From Parafrankia sp. EUN1f (GTDB lineage Bacteria; Actinomycetota; Actinomycetes; Frankiales; Frankiaceae), in the NCBI RefSeq assembly GCF_000177675.1, contig NZ_ADGX01000037.1, positions 1 to 64,000 of the forward strand: a DNA stretch of 64,000 nt, read 5' to 3'. Both the position numbers and the translations under genes were made by a program. The notes under the pieces are model-generated. The model was given only the letters and a program-made list of their open reading frames with translations, was not told the origin of the DNA and searched no databases. Positions 7,562-15,100 of this stretch are shown here, one piece after another (positions within the stretch are counted from its first letter, which is position 1; every line of letters begins with the position of its first letter).

Positions 7562-8856
7562 CCGCTGCTCCCTGCCGGTAGTGCCCGTCTGTGGGCCTGG
7601 AGCCGCTCGCCGAGTTCGGCGACGGCCCGTTGGCCTTCCCCGCGTGCTCCCAGCTCCTGCCAGATCTGCCCCGATCGCTGGATAACGGTCCGGGTCGGCC
7701 GTCCTTCCAGCACCGCCAGCGCCGCCGACGCGGCGTCCGCGGCCTGCTCCGGGTCGGGCTGTGCCCGTCGCAGGAACGCCTGTGCCAGCGCGTTGTACGT
7801 CCCGCCGATGTCCTCGTAGCCGCCGCCGGTGGCTTTCAGGATGGTCAGGGAACGGCGGGCGTGCGGCTCGGCGAGCTCACCGTCCCCGAGCCGCCCGGAC
7901 ACCACCGCGACGAACGTGTGCACCAGCTCCTCACCGAACGGTTCGGTGCCGACCATCGGTTCACCGAGCCAGACCGCGTCCTGCACGTCGCGCAGCGACT
8001 GCCGGGCCTGCTCGTGCTGCCCGGCCGCGGCCCGCGCGCGGGCCTCGTAGGCCGCGAGCCGGGCGCGTAGGTACGGGTGGGCGCCGTGCCGGGCCTGCGC
8101 GGCGATGTCGGCCGCCGCGGTGTGCCGGCCGGTGTAGTAGGCGATCGACGTCTGCAGCGTCGCCACCGAGCCACTCAGCAGCGGGTCGGCGACGTCACGG
8201 GCGTACAACTCGGCGAGGGAAGCGAACCGGCGCGCGGCGGCGTCGTCACCGATGTTGAACGCCAACCGTCCGGCGTAGAACGCGTACAGCCCCGCGACCA
8301 GGGTGAGCCGGCCCCGGACCCGGCCGGACAGACGGCCGTCGAGGAGCCGCTCGACGTCACGCCAGCCACCGACGATCAGCGGGGTGAGCACCGCGTGCGG
8401 GGTGGTCGTGTACGCGGTACCGATCTGGTCGAGCCGTTCGTCGAGTTCGTCGAGGGTGAGCGGGTCCGGGTCGCCGCCTGCGATCCGGCGTGACACCTCA
8501 CCGGCAAGCCCTGCGGCGACGGCCAGGGCGCCGAGTTCTACTACTTCTCGCCGGTCCGTCTCGGCTCCTTTCGTTGCCCGTCCGCCTGGCAGCTCGGTGT
8601 CGAGATCCTGGCGGAGTACCTCCAGCCGCACGTCCTTCCACATGCTGATCAGCTCACCGCCGGCGTTCAACACCCGGTCCAACGCCTTGATCAGGTTCGC
8701 TGACGGGACCTGCTTCCCGGCGACGGCCTCGGAGATCTGTGGCCGTTTGAACGTGGTCGCCGCGGCGAGGGTGGTGCGGTTGTGCCCCTGCCGTTGCATC
8801 AACTCCCCGAGCCGGCGGGTGAGCCGGCCGCGCGCCGAGTCCTCGCCAGAGTGCAT
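7558..8856 (-). CDS. XRE-family regulator with TPR-like C-terminal region
   Basis: The protein has about 432 aa from the ATG at 8856. The first 70 residues form an XRE helix-turn-helix (RRLGELMQRQGHNRTTLAAA followed by FKRPQISEAVAGKQVPSANL). The long alpha-helical remainder has repeated pairs of helices with Ala/Gly/Tyr at fixed spacing (VAGLYAFYAGRLAFNIGDDA, LQTSIAYYTGRHTAAADIAA), typical of the tetratricopeptide-like sensor half of actinobacterial XRE proteins. A perfect palindrome 24 bp upstream is a likely self-operator. The gene is divergent from an unknown gene at 9160 and coupled to the downstream acetyltransferase. The long open N-terminal extension to 8973 runs over the operator and was rejected. 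Confidence 0.8.
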   Translation of the reverse strand: MHSGEDSARGRLTRRLGELMQRQGHNRTTLAAATTFKRPQISEAVAGKQVPSANLIKALDRVLNAGGELISMWKDVRLEVLRQDLDTELPGGRATKGAETDRREVVELGALAVAAGLAGEVSRRIAGGDPDPLTLDELDERLDQIGTAYTTTPHAVLTPLIVGGWRDVERLLDGRLSGRVRGRLTLVAGLYAFYAGRLAFNIGDDAAARRFASLAELYARDVADPLLSGSVATLQTSIAYYTGRHTAAADIAAQARHGAHPYLRARLAAYEARARAAAGQHEQARQSLRDVQDAVWLGEPMVGTEPFGEELVHTFVAVVSGRLGDGELAEPHARRSLTILKATGGGYEDIGGTYNALAQAFLRRAQPDPEQAADAASAALAVLEGRPTRTVIQRSGQIWQELGARGEGQRAVAELGERLQAHRRALPAGSSG

Positions 8857-8879
8857 CGAAGCCCCCACCGTCGGGCGCA

Positions 8880-8900
8880 CCGTAACCGCGGCGGTTACGG
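8880..8900. promoter_or_regulatory. 21-bp perfect palindrome, XRE operator candidate
   Basis: CCGTAACCGC and GCGGTTACGG are exact inverted arms around a single central G. A related CGTAAC half-site follows at 8902. The site lies in the divergent region between the XRE gene and the gene at 9160, where either promoter could be controlled. The dyad is too compact to be a terminator and has no T-run. Confidence 0.65.
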
Positions 8901-9159
8901 ACGTAACGAGAGTTGCGGTCTGTCGTGGTCCTGGCGCGGAGTGTGTCATGTGACGTGTTCGGGGGAAACACACCCGCCCGCATCTGGGGAGTGGTCGGGG
9001 GACCTCCGGACGGGCGCTGGCTCTCGCGCATGACCACCGGTGAGGCCACGCCCAGGCGGGGAGGCGGCTGCCTCAGAGCCCGTCTCCCCGCCGTACCCGG
9101 GGCCCGCATCCGCGGGTCACCGGACCGCATCCCGCCCACGACCGAGCCGGGAGGCTCTC

Positions 9160-9780
9160 ATGAATCACGGTTCCGCCCTCACCGTCGACCCGCGCCCGGA
9201 CCGCGCCACCGCGACCGTGGCCACGGCGCAGGTTGACGCCTACCCGACCGGCCGGCGTGCCGCGGAGATCCTCGACCAGCTCGAGGAGCACCCGCTGTTC
9301 GAACGGCTGCGGGCCTCGACGCTCGCCTACCCGGACTGCTGGGCGACGTTCACCGGCTACCCGATCATCAACGAGTGGAACCTCGACGAGGACGGCCCCC
9401 ACCTGTTCGAAGAGGCGCTCCGCACGATGGCGATGAAGGCCGCCGTCTACGACGCCACCGGCGACGAGCGGGCCGCCGAACTCGACGTCGCCGCGCCCGT
9501 CGACGAGATGGTGCACGCCCTCACCGCGCAGTTCACGATCCTGACCGCCATCCAGACCGACCTGGGCGTGACCTTCATCCACAGCACCGACAACGAGCGG
9601 TTCCAGTACGACGCCGACGGCTTCACCGACACGATCTACCGGGCCGCCGGGTGGGGTGAGCCCCGACGCCGCTACTGGATCGGCAAGGCCGAGACCGTCC
9701 GCCGGCTGAACGTCCTGCTCGGGCTCTACGAGTCGATCGGCATCAACCGCGGCGGACGTTCCCACCTCCTCAACTTCTGA
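9160..9780 (+). CDS. Hypothetical protein, divergent from the XRE-GNAT pair
   Basis: The 206-aa protein starts at an ATG with GGGAGG 8 bases upstream. I recognise no family. It is acidic and probably soluble and alpha-helical, with segments such as RAAEILDQLEEHPLFERLRA, DEMVHALTAQFTILTAIQTD and a C-terminal GWGEPRRRYWIGKAETVRRL. There is no signal peptide or membrane helix. It shares the divergent promoter region with the XRE gene, so it may be the regulated target of that palindrome. It could also be an independent cargo gene. Confidence 0.7.
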   Translation: MNHGSALTVDPRPDRATATVATAQVDAYPTGRRAAEILDQLEEHPLFERLRASTLAYPDCWATFTGYPIINEWNLDEDGPHLFEEALRTMAMKAAVYDATGDERAAELDVAAPVDEMVHALTAQFTILTAIQTDLGVTFIHSTDNERFQYDADGFTDTIYRAAGWGEPRRRYWIGKAETVRRLNVLLGLYESIGINRGGRSHLLNF

Positions 9781-9788
9781 CCTCAGCC

Positions 9789-10214
9789 TCAGCCCACCGC
9801 CGCCAGCGCCACCCGTAGCGCGTCCACGACCACCGCCGCCGGGAATCGCCCGGCCGCCGCCCGCTCGGCGTCGGCGAGCACCACCTCGACCTGCCCCGGC
9901 TCCGCGTGCCGGACCAGCACCGTCATCCACGCGGCGAGCCCCTCCGCCCGGTCCGGCATCGGGCCCGGGGCAGGTCCCCGGTCCGCCTCCTCGGGCCAGC
10001 GTTGCCCCCCGGAGGCGTACCGGCCCGGCGCAACCCCGATCTTGTGCGGGTGGACGCAGACCGGCACGCCGGTGACCGCGTCCCGCCGGTAGCCCCGGGA
10101 CGTGTCGTACCGGCTGTCCGGGCCAGGCCCGTCCGCGATATCGAACCGGCCCCGGTCATGCACCAGCGCGGGGCAGACCACGCACAGCGCATCCTCATCC
10201 CAGGGACGATCCAT
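9789..10214 (-). CDS. Hypothetical Cys-containing protein
   Basis: The protein has about 141 aa from the ATG at 10214 (MDRPWDEDALCVVCPALVHD). A CxxC pair (CVVC) near residue 11 and a later VCVHPHK may bind a metal. The C-terminal part is a helical Ala-rich segment, AEPGQVEVVLADAERAAAGR. I recognise no family. Its start codon overlaps the start of the divergent HD gene: CATG serves as ATG on both strands. The longer frame to 10334 is not supported. Confidence 0.5.
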   Translation of the reverse strand: MDRPWDEDALCVVCPALVHDRGRFDIADGPGPDSRYDTSRGYRRDAVTGVPVCVHPHKIGVAPGRYASGGQRWPEEADRGPAPGPMPDRAEGLAAWMTVLVRHAEPGQVEVVLADAERAAAGRFPAAVVVDALRVALAAVG

Positions 10215-10968
10215 GTCGCGCTCACCGGACGTCACCGGCCCATCATCACCAGCAGGCACCCCGCCCCGTGGGCCGGCCCGGCGATCTATCCTCACCGCAC
10301 CCCGGCCGCTGGTCGTCACCGCGGCACTCGACATCGCCCGCCGTTGGTGCTCCGGTCATCAGATCGACGGGGCGCCCGCGCTCGGTCACGCCGTCCGCGT
10401 CGCGCTCGCCCTCGGCCGGCACCTGCCCGACGTGTCACCCAGCCTGACGGCCGCCATCCTCCTGCATGACGTCCCCGACTACGCCGACACCCAGACGCTC
10501 GGTATCGAGATCGGCGACCGGTGCGGCACAGACGTCCTGATCGCCCTGTGGCTCATCCACGGCGAACACACAGCCATGGACCTCTACCAACACGACCCAG
10601 ACGCCGCAGTTCGCCGCCTGGAGACCCTTCCCAGCGACGTCGCCGCCGCACTCGCGGCCGACAAGGTCGTCAGCCTGTCCTACGTGCTCGGCTGCGCCCG
10701 CCGGGCCTGGGACATCCGCAGCTACTGGGCCAGCCGCCGTGCCTTCCTCACCCTGGTCCCGTACTTCCGGGCGTTCGTCGAAGTCACCGCCCCACGACTA
10801 CCCCCGGCCCTGGCCGACGAACTCGGCGGGCTGGTGCGGGACGCCCGCCGCGCCGCGATACTCGCGGCTCCTGTGACTGCCACTGGCCGGGTGGCCCAGG
10901 CACGTCCGCGGCAACGAATCCTCGAAGGTGGCCGCAGCCAACCGGTAGCAATTGTAGATCCACTCTGA
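10213..10968 (+). CDS. HD-domain protein (SpoT/metal-dependent hydrolase-like)
   Basis: The protein has about 251 aa from the ATG at 10213, with AGGGA 8 bases upstream. Residues about 40-110 resemble the HD fold of (p)ppGpp hydrolases and related phosphohydrolases: ALDIARRWCSGHQIDGAPAL then GHAVRVALALGRHLPD, and LTAAILLHDVPDYAD with the HD pair. A later VAAALAADKVVSLSY supplies the usual downstream Asp-Lys helix. HD proteins of this type hydrolyse phosphoester bonds in nucleotides. There is no synthetase domain, so it may act as a stand-alone hydrolase; the substrate is unknown. It is cargo of the element. Confidence 0.65.
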   Translation: MSRSPDVTGPSSPAGTPPRGPARRSILTAPRPLVVTAALDIARRWCSGHQIDGAPALGHAVRVALALGRHLPDVSPSLTAAILLHDVPDYADTQTLGIEIGDRCGTDVLIALWLIHGEHTAMDLYQHDPDAAVRRLETLPSDVAAALAADKVVSLSYVLGCARRAWDIRSYWASRRAFLTLVPYFRAFVEVTAPRLPPALADELGGLVRDARRAAILAAPVTATGRVAQARPRQRILEGGRSQPVAIVDPL

Positions 10969-11231
10969 TGGAACAGCTGAATACTGCCGCGCGGCCGTCG
11001 CTCGGACTGTGCGATCGGTGGTCGATCATCACCGGTGGCACACCCGTACCGATCCCTGGCCCGTACGACCGCCACAGCACGGTGGTGGCCAAAGCCTCGA
11101 AACAGGGCAAGTAGACCCCACGTGGTCTTCTGGTGACATACAACCGGCGTGCCTCTGACTGCGATCCTGACGCCCGGTAACTCTTGATTACCGGGCTGAA
11201 CGGAATAGGACAAAAACGGGTGTGACCAACC
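10969..11231. other. Intergenic region with third copy of the dispersed motif
   Basis: The spacer after the HD gene contains the CGGTGGTCGATCATCACCG motif at 11016, related to copies at 4167 and 6922. No gene is recognised. A serine-recombinase remnant starts at its right edge. Confidence 0.4.
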
Positions 11232-11858
11232 GCGGTGATCCGCCGCCAGGAGAGCATCGGTGCGACGTTCTATCTCCTGCGAGGCCTGATCATGCGTGAC
11301 CGGTGTGAACTGCGGATGGCCGGAACCGGTAAGGGTGCCTACTACGTGTGCACTCGGGCAAGATATTCCAGTACGGACCCACGCCGGCGCGTGCGCCGCA
11401 TGAACGCAAAGATCGTGGAAGATTTCGTTTCGGACGCGGCGGTTGGCAAACTGGAAAAACTTGACGTGACCGGCGAGGCCGCTACCGAGACCGGGGTTCC
11501 TGCCGCACTACAGGAGAAGATCGACGGGCTCCGTGCGGAATTGGAGGAGTTACAGGAGGGCTGAAAGAAGGGCGAGCTCTCTGCACGAAAGTACCGAGAG
11601 GACAGGAAAATCATCAACGATCACATACAGGAGTTGCAGAAGCAGACCGCCACCCCGCGTCCGGCGCTGGAGATTCTGGCCGGTCTGACCGGACCGAACG
11701 CGCGTGCCGCGTGGGACCGGATGGGCGAGAACGGCGAGAAAGAGCGAATGAACGCGGTTCTGCGGTTTCTGTTCGGCGCCGCGATCATCGGCAAGTCGAC
11801 CACGCCAGCGGGAAAGTGCGACTACAGCCGTATCCGTTTCGAGGAAAACCGGCTCTGA
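11232..11858 (+). pseudogene. Large serine recombinase remnant (C-terminal half)
   Basis: The frame matches the C-terminal part of large serine recombinases: FYLLRGLIMRDRCELRMAGT, then GAYYVCTRARY for the zinc-ribbon region, a coiled coil LQEKIDGLRAELEELQEG, and after an in-frame TGA at 11562-11564 it continues as KKGELSARKYREDRKIINDH and LEILAGLTGPNARAAWDRM to a stop at 11858. The catalytic resolvase domain is absent, the zinc ribbon has lost Cys residues and a nonsense codon interrupts the coiled coil. It is a dead remnant of another integrating element within the AICE. Confidence 0.75.
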
Positions 11859-12081
11859 AGACTTCACCGCCCGCGGGGCGGTGTCTATGGCGACCCCGGT
11901 ACGACGCCCCAACGCCACACCAGGGCCTGAACCGGTGCCGTAGTCGATCTTCACGGCTTTCCATGACAACCCAGGCGGCTCCCTAAATCTGACGATCACG
12001 GAAAGATCAACTCGGAATGTGAGCATGTCCACAGAGCACTGGGATGTACACGGAGGACTCGCCCCAGGTGGCGCATTTACC

Positions 12082-12109
12082 AGTAGATAGGACCTAGTTC
12101 CTATCTACT
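12082..12109. promoter_or_regulatory. 28-bp AT-rich palindrome upstream of a secreted protein gene
   Basis: AGTAGATAGGA and TCCTATCTACT are exact 11-bp inverted arms around CCTAGT. The site is much more AT-rich than its neighbourhood and has no following T-run, so an operator is more likely than a terminator. The nearest gene is the exported protein that begins at 12167. Confidence 0.55.
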
Positions 12110-12166
12110 CTGTGTTGCTACCCGACAGGCCAACTTTCGCTCAGAGTCTTGTTCCGTCAGGGTCCT

Positions 12167-12766
12167 ATGCACCAGAAAGGAAAGGTTCTAGACTTGATCA
12201 AGAAGGCTGCACGCATCATCTTGACCCTGGGTATCTCCGTCCTAGCCACTGTCTTTCTCGGCGGGGGCATCATGGCCTCTCCCGCGTCGGCAGCGACCAA
12301 TCCGGAGATCACTCAACATTACAACGGCATGCTCCTGACCTGGGACAATGAGACCTGGAACGGGGCGACGAGCTGCGCCGTGGTTTCGGAAACCGACGTC
12401 TATTGCTTCGACACCTTGGCCGAGCTGGATGAGTTCACACCCGAGGATGCGGAGGCTCGACCAAGCACCGTGTTGTACAGCTGTTCGGGCTGGACCCGTC
12501 TGACCGGCACCAGCAATACCGGCAGCAGCCATACCCTGCAGTTCAGTGACTGGGGATACTGGCAGAACCTGAGCCAGTGGGTCGCCGTCCCGTTTCACGT
12601 CGCAGTTTGGAACAACTACCCAAACACCTGTAAGGCGTACTTCCGTTTTGCCGGTGGAGCTTGTCAATACATAGCCCCGAACGCCACGATCTATTTCACT
12701 CCTCCCCAGCCGGCGGATCAGGTCTACGTGCAGAACCCGTCGTACGCTCCGGCGCCGGGCTGCTAG
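12167..12766 (+). CDS. Secreted hypothetical protein
   Basis: The precursor has about 199 aa and a Sec signal peptide: basic KKAARI, hydrophobic ILTLGISVLATVFLGGGIM, then ASPASAAT as the cleavage site. The mature part is rich in Trp, Tyr, Asn and Cys (SCAVVSETDVYCFDT, YSCSGWTRLTG, NTCKAYFRFAGGACQY), which suggests a disulfide-bonded extracellular beta-sheet domain resembling small inhibitor or crystallin-like folds. No family is certain. Starts are possible at the ATG at 12167 or at a TTG at 12194 with a better ribosome site (GAAAGGAAAGG). Base and codon use is less GC-biased than in neighbours, suggesting recent transfer. Confidence 0.65.
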   Translation: MHQKGKVLDLIKKAARIILTLGISVLATVFLGGGIMASPASAATNPEITQHYNGMLLTWDNETWNGATSCAVVSETDVYCFDTLAELDEFTPEDAEARPSTVLYSCSGWTRLTGTSNTGSSHTLQFSDWGYWQNLSQWVAVPFHVAVWNNYPNTCKAYFRFAGGACQYIAPNATIYFTPPQPADQVYVQNPSYAPAPGC

Positions 12767-12925
12767 ACCAGCGTGACCGCGCGTAACTGCTACATGTAGC
12801 AGGGCTGATGGCACGGAGGGCGGGAGAGCTTGTGAACCGAGCGGTTACCCTGACAGCCGCGATCGGTTCCGCCCTCGCTGCCCTCCGTGCTGTCATCGTT
12901 GTCAGCCAAGGTGCGTCAACGGACG

Positions 12926-14012
12926 TCACGTGGTGGCGCCGACGGTGGGAACACGCCGGGTCGTGATGATCTCGGTGTAGCTCTCGATGATCGAAGCATC
13001 GGGAAGGTGTAGTCCGGGGGGCGGTGGCGTGTCGACCTGTTCGATGGTCAGGGGCGCACCGGTGTCGGAGAAGATCACATACGCGACGCCGAGGCTGAGG
13101 CTGGACTTGTCGGAGACCACCAGGCCCACCGCATGGCCGGGCCGGCCGGCGTGGTCACGGGTCGGCCCGGCGTCGAAGAGCGTGGGGATCTGCGCGAGGA
13201 CCTCGTAGAGCGCGGCGTTCTGTGCCGGGCTTGTCAGGCCGGTACTGAGGAACCTCAGGACCTCGCTCGTGACCCAGAGGTCGACGGGGTAACCCCGTGC
13301 CACGGCATAGGCCTTCAGCCTCGCTGAGATCTGCGTGGGGTCGGTGGGGGTCAGGGCCGGGTCGTACTCGGGGGGCAGCGGTGGACGGTCGGAGCTGCCC
13401 TCGATCCGGTCGTCGTCGGGGGGGTCGGCCCGCCGATGTCCGCGCCGGCGCGGTCGATCTGCTGGATGTACCGTTCGCTGTGCACCGCCCCGTCGTTGCC
13501 ACGCCACAGGTCCGTGATCGTCGTACGGGCGGTGGTCGTCGCCTTGTGGCGGGCGACGGCGATGTCGAGCCCGTAGCTCTGGGTGCGGACATAGATGACA
13601 GGGCCACTCCCGGCCTGCGCGCTCTCCCGCTGCCGGCGGGCCGCCTCCGACAGCGCCGTCACCGCACTGTCGTGATCACCTGTGGTGGCGGTGAGGAGAG
13701 GTTCCGGCAGCAGCGGCATGGCTGTGGCCTGGTCGTGTGTTCGTACGACCGTGAACCCCAGGATCGCGCCCGCGAGCACCAGGACCGTGGCCGCCGCCGT
13801 CAGGACGCCCCGGCGGCGCCGGGCGGCGTCTCGACCAGGTCTGCGCCCAGGCCGGGGGACCGGGCGGACGGATCGGCGAGCAGAAGGGCCAGCAGGCTCT
13901 CCCCTCGCCGCTGCTCGACGGCGCTGAGGGGATCGTCCGCCACCGGGTTGGAGGCGCCCAGGAGCGCGCGCACCACGACGAGATCGTCGCTGTCGTCGCT
14001 GTCGGACATCAT
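12926..14012 (-). pseudogene. CU044_5270-family protein, frameshifted
   Basis: Three frames read as one protein partnered with the ECF sigma factor. From the ATG at 14012 come about 60 residues (MMSDSDDSDDLVVVRALLGA). A shift near 13812-13830 leads into a transmembrane helix (GVLTAAATVLVLAGAILGFT) and an extracellular part (VIYVRTQSYGLDIAVARHKA). A second shift in a run of seven G at 13418-13424 leads to the C-terminal part (DPALTPTDPTQISARLKAYA to TTRRVPTVGATT). Relatives lie downstream of ECF sigma genes and are single-pass membrane proteins, possibly anti-sigma-like. The ATG overlaps the sigma factor stop by ATGA. Sequencing errors in G/C runs could mimic both shifts. Confidence 0.65.
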
Positions 14013-14632
14013 GATCCTTCCTGGAAGATGGGCGAGGCTGGGGCTTCGGCGCCGGTCGGCGTCGAGGCGGCTTCTGCCAGGGCCGTCTCGAGGCGGCGCC
14101 GGGCACGGTGCAGACGCACCTTCGCCGTGGCGGCGGAGACCTCCAGAGCAACCGACAGGCCGTGAAGGTCCAGCCCTTCCCAGCCGGCGAGCTGCAGGAT
14201 CTCCCGGTCATCCGGAGACAGCCGCTCCAACGCCTGCCAGGCCGTGTCTCTGCGGACCGTCTCGTCGGCGATGTCCTCGTCGGTCAGGGCGGTCGGGTCC
14301 GTGGCCAGCCCGGACCCGACGATCCGGGCTTCGAGCCGGAGCCGCCGGATCCCCGCGCGGCGCTGGTTACGCACGACGTTGCCGGCGATCCCGTACAGCC
14401 ACGCCCGGAGCTCGTCCGGGGTGGCGGGGTGGCGCTGCCGATGCCGCCAGGCCGCGAGGAAGGTCTCCGACACGACGTCCCAGGCGGCCTCGTCATCACC
14501 GAGACGTCGCTGCGCGAACCGCAGGACCGCCCCGTGATGTTCCCGGAACAGCGCCTCGAACGAGGGCACGGCCAGACTGGCAGGCACAGGGACAGTCCTT
14601 CCTCGGGGCGTCATCCCTTTCATGTCCGGCAC
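14009..14632 (-). CDS. ECF-type RNA polymerase sigma factor
   Basis: The 207-aa protein has the two sigma regions. Region 2 includes FEALFREHHGAVLRFAQRRL followed by DVVSETFLAAWRH and LRAWLYGIAGNVVRNQRR. Region 4 includes LERLSPDDREILQLAGWEGL then SVALEVSAATAKVRLHRARR, the helix-turn-helix that reads the -35 element. It directs transcription of a stress or surface regulon, probably including its own operon. It is coupled to the downstream CU044_5270-like gene. The start is the ATG at 14632; in-frame ATGs at 14620 and 14614 are alternatives. Confidence 0.88.
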   Translation of the reverse strand: MPDMKGMTPRGRTVPVPASLAVPSFEALFREHHGAVLRFAQRRLGDDEAAWDVVSETFLAAWRHRQRHPATPDELRAWLYGIAGNVVRNQRRAGIRRLRLEARIVGSGLATDPTALTDEDIADETVRRDTAWQALERLSPDDREILQLAGWEGLDLHGLSVALEVSAATAKVRLHRARRRLETALAEAASTPTGAEAPASPIFQEGS

Positions 14633-14960
14633 CCCCCACCCGGTTACATCCCACCGAGATGTTGTCTGGATATTCGGGACCCCGGACGGCGCCCACCTCC
14701 GCAGTCACCGTCGCGACGAGCAAGGACTCGTCGTCAGCCGGCACGAGGCAGGAACGGGTTCTCCCCCACCGAGGGGCCGCAAAGGCCGCCCGCACAGCGA
14801 TGACCCGTCCGGTGGGGTGGCGCTGGCTCCAACTCCGCCGGCACGCTTCCGGGGTGTCGCTGGGTTGGCGAACACATCCACGGATGGCCTCCGGCTGTGA
14901 GCGCCCGGCCAGCGCAGGTGCCCCGGCGCGGCTGCGGCCCCGTGCGGTGGTGATCGATTC
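14633..14960. other. Intergenic region upstream of the sigma gene
   Basis: The spacer between the sigma gene and the CTAG cluster has no recognisable gene. It must contain the sigma gene's promoter on the minus strand; I could not assign -35/-10 elements with confidence. Confidence 0.4.
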
Positions 14961-15100
14961 CTAGGGCGGGCGATGCCCGGGAGCCGGCCCGCAGGCCTCC
15001 TCGGTGCCGGCGGGGAGGACAGCCCTAGACCCTAGAGTCCCTGCGTTCAGGGCATTCCCGGGCCTAGAGCCATCCCTAGACCTAGGGCCCTACGCCCTAG
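14961..15100. promoter_or_regulatory. CTAG-repeat cluster beside the transfer gene, candidate clt/TRS
   Basis: Seven CTAG tetramers occur in 140 bp (14961, 15025, 15032, 15064, 15076, 15082, 15097). Several extend to the octamer CCCTAGA(C/G), at 15023, 15030 and 15074. CTAG is normally rare in such DNA. Streptomyces TraB proteins recognise repeated octamers in a clt locus that usually lies next to the transfer gene, which is exactly this position at the 3' end of the FtsK/TraB gene. Confidence 0.5.

Noticed and set aside
13297-14964. Plus-strand frame of 555 codons
   Set aside because: Antisense to the sigma factor and its partner; Arg/Gly/Pro-rich without any domain.
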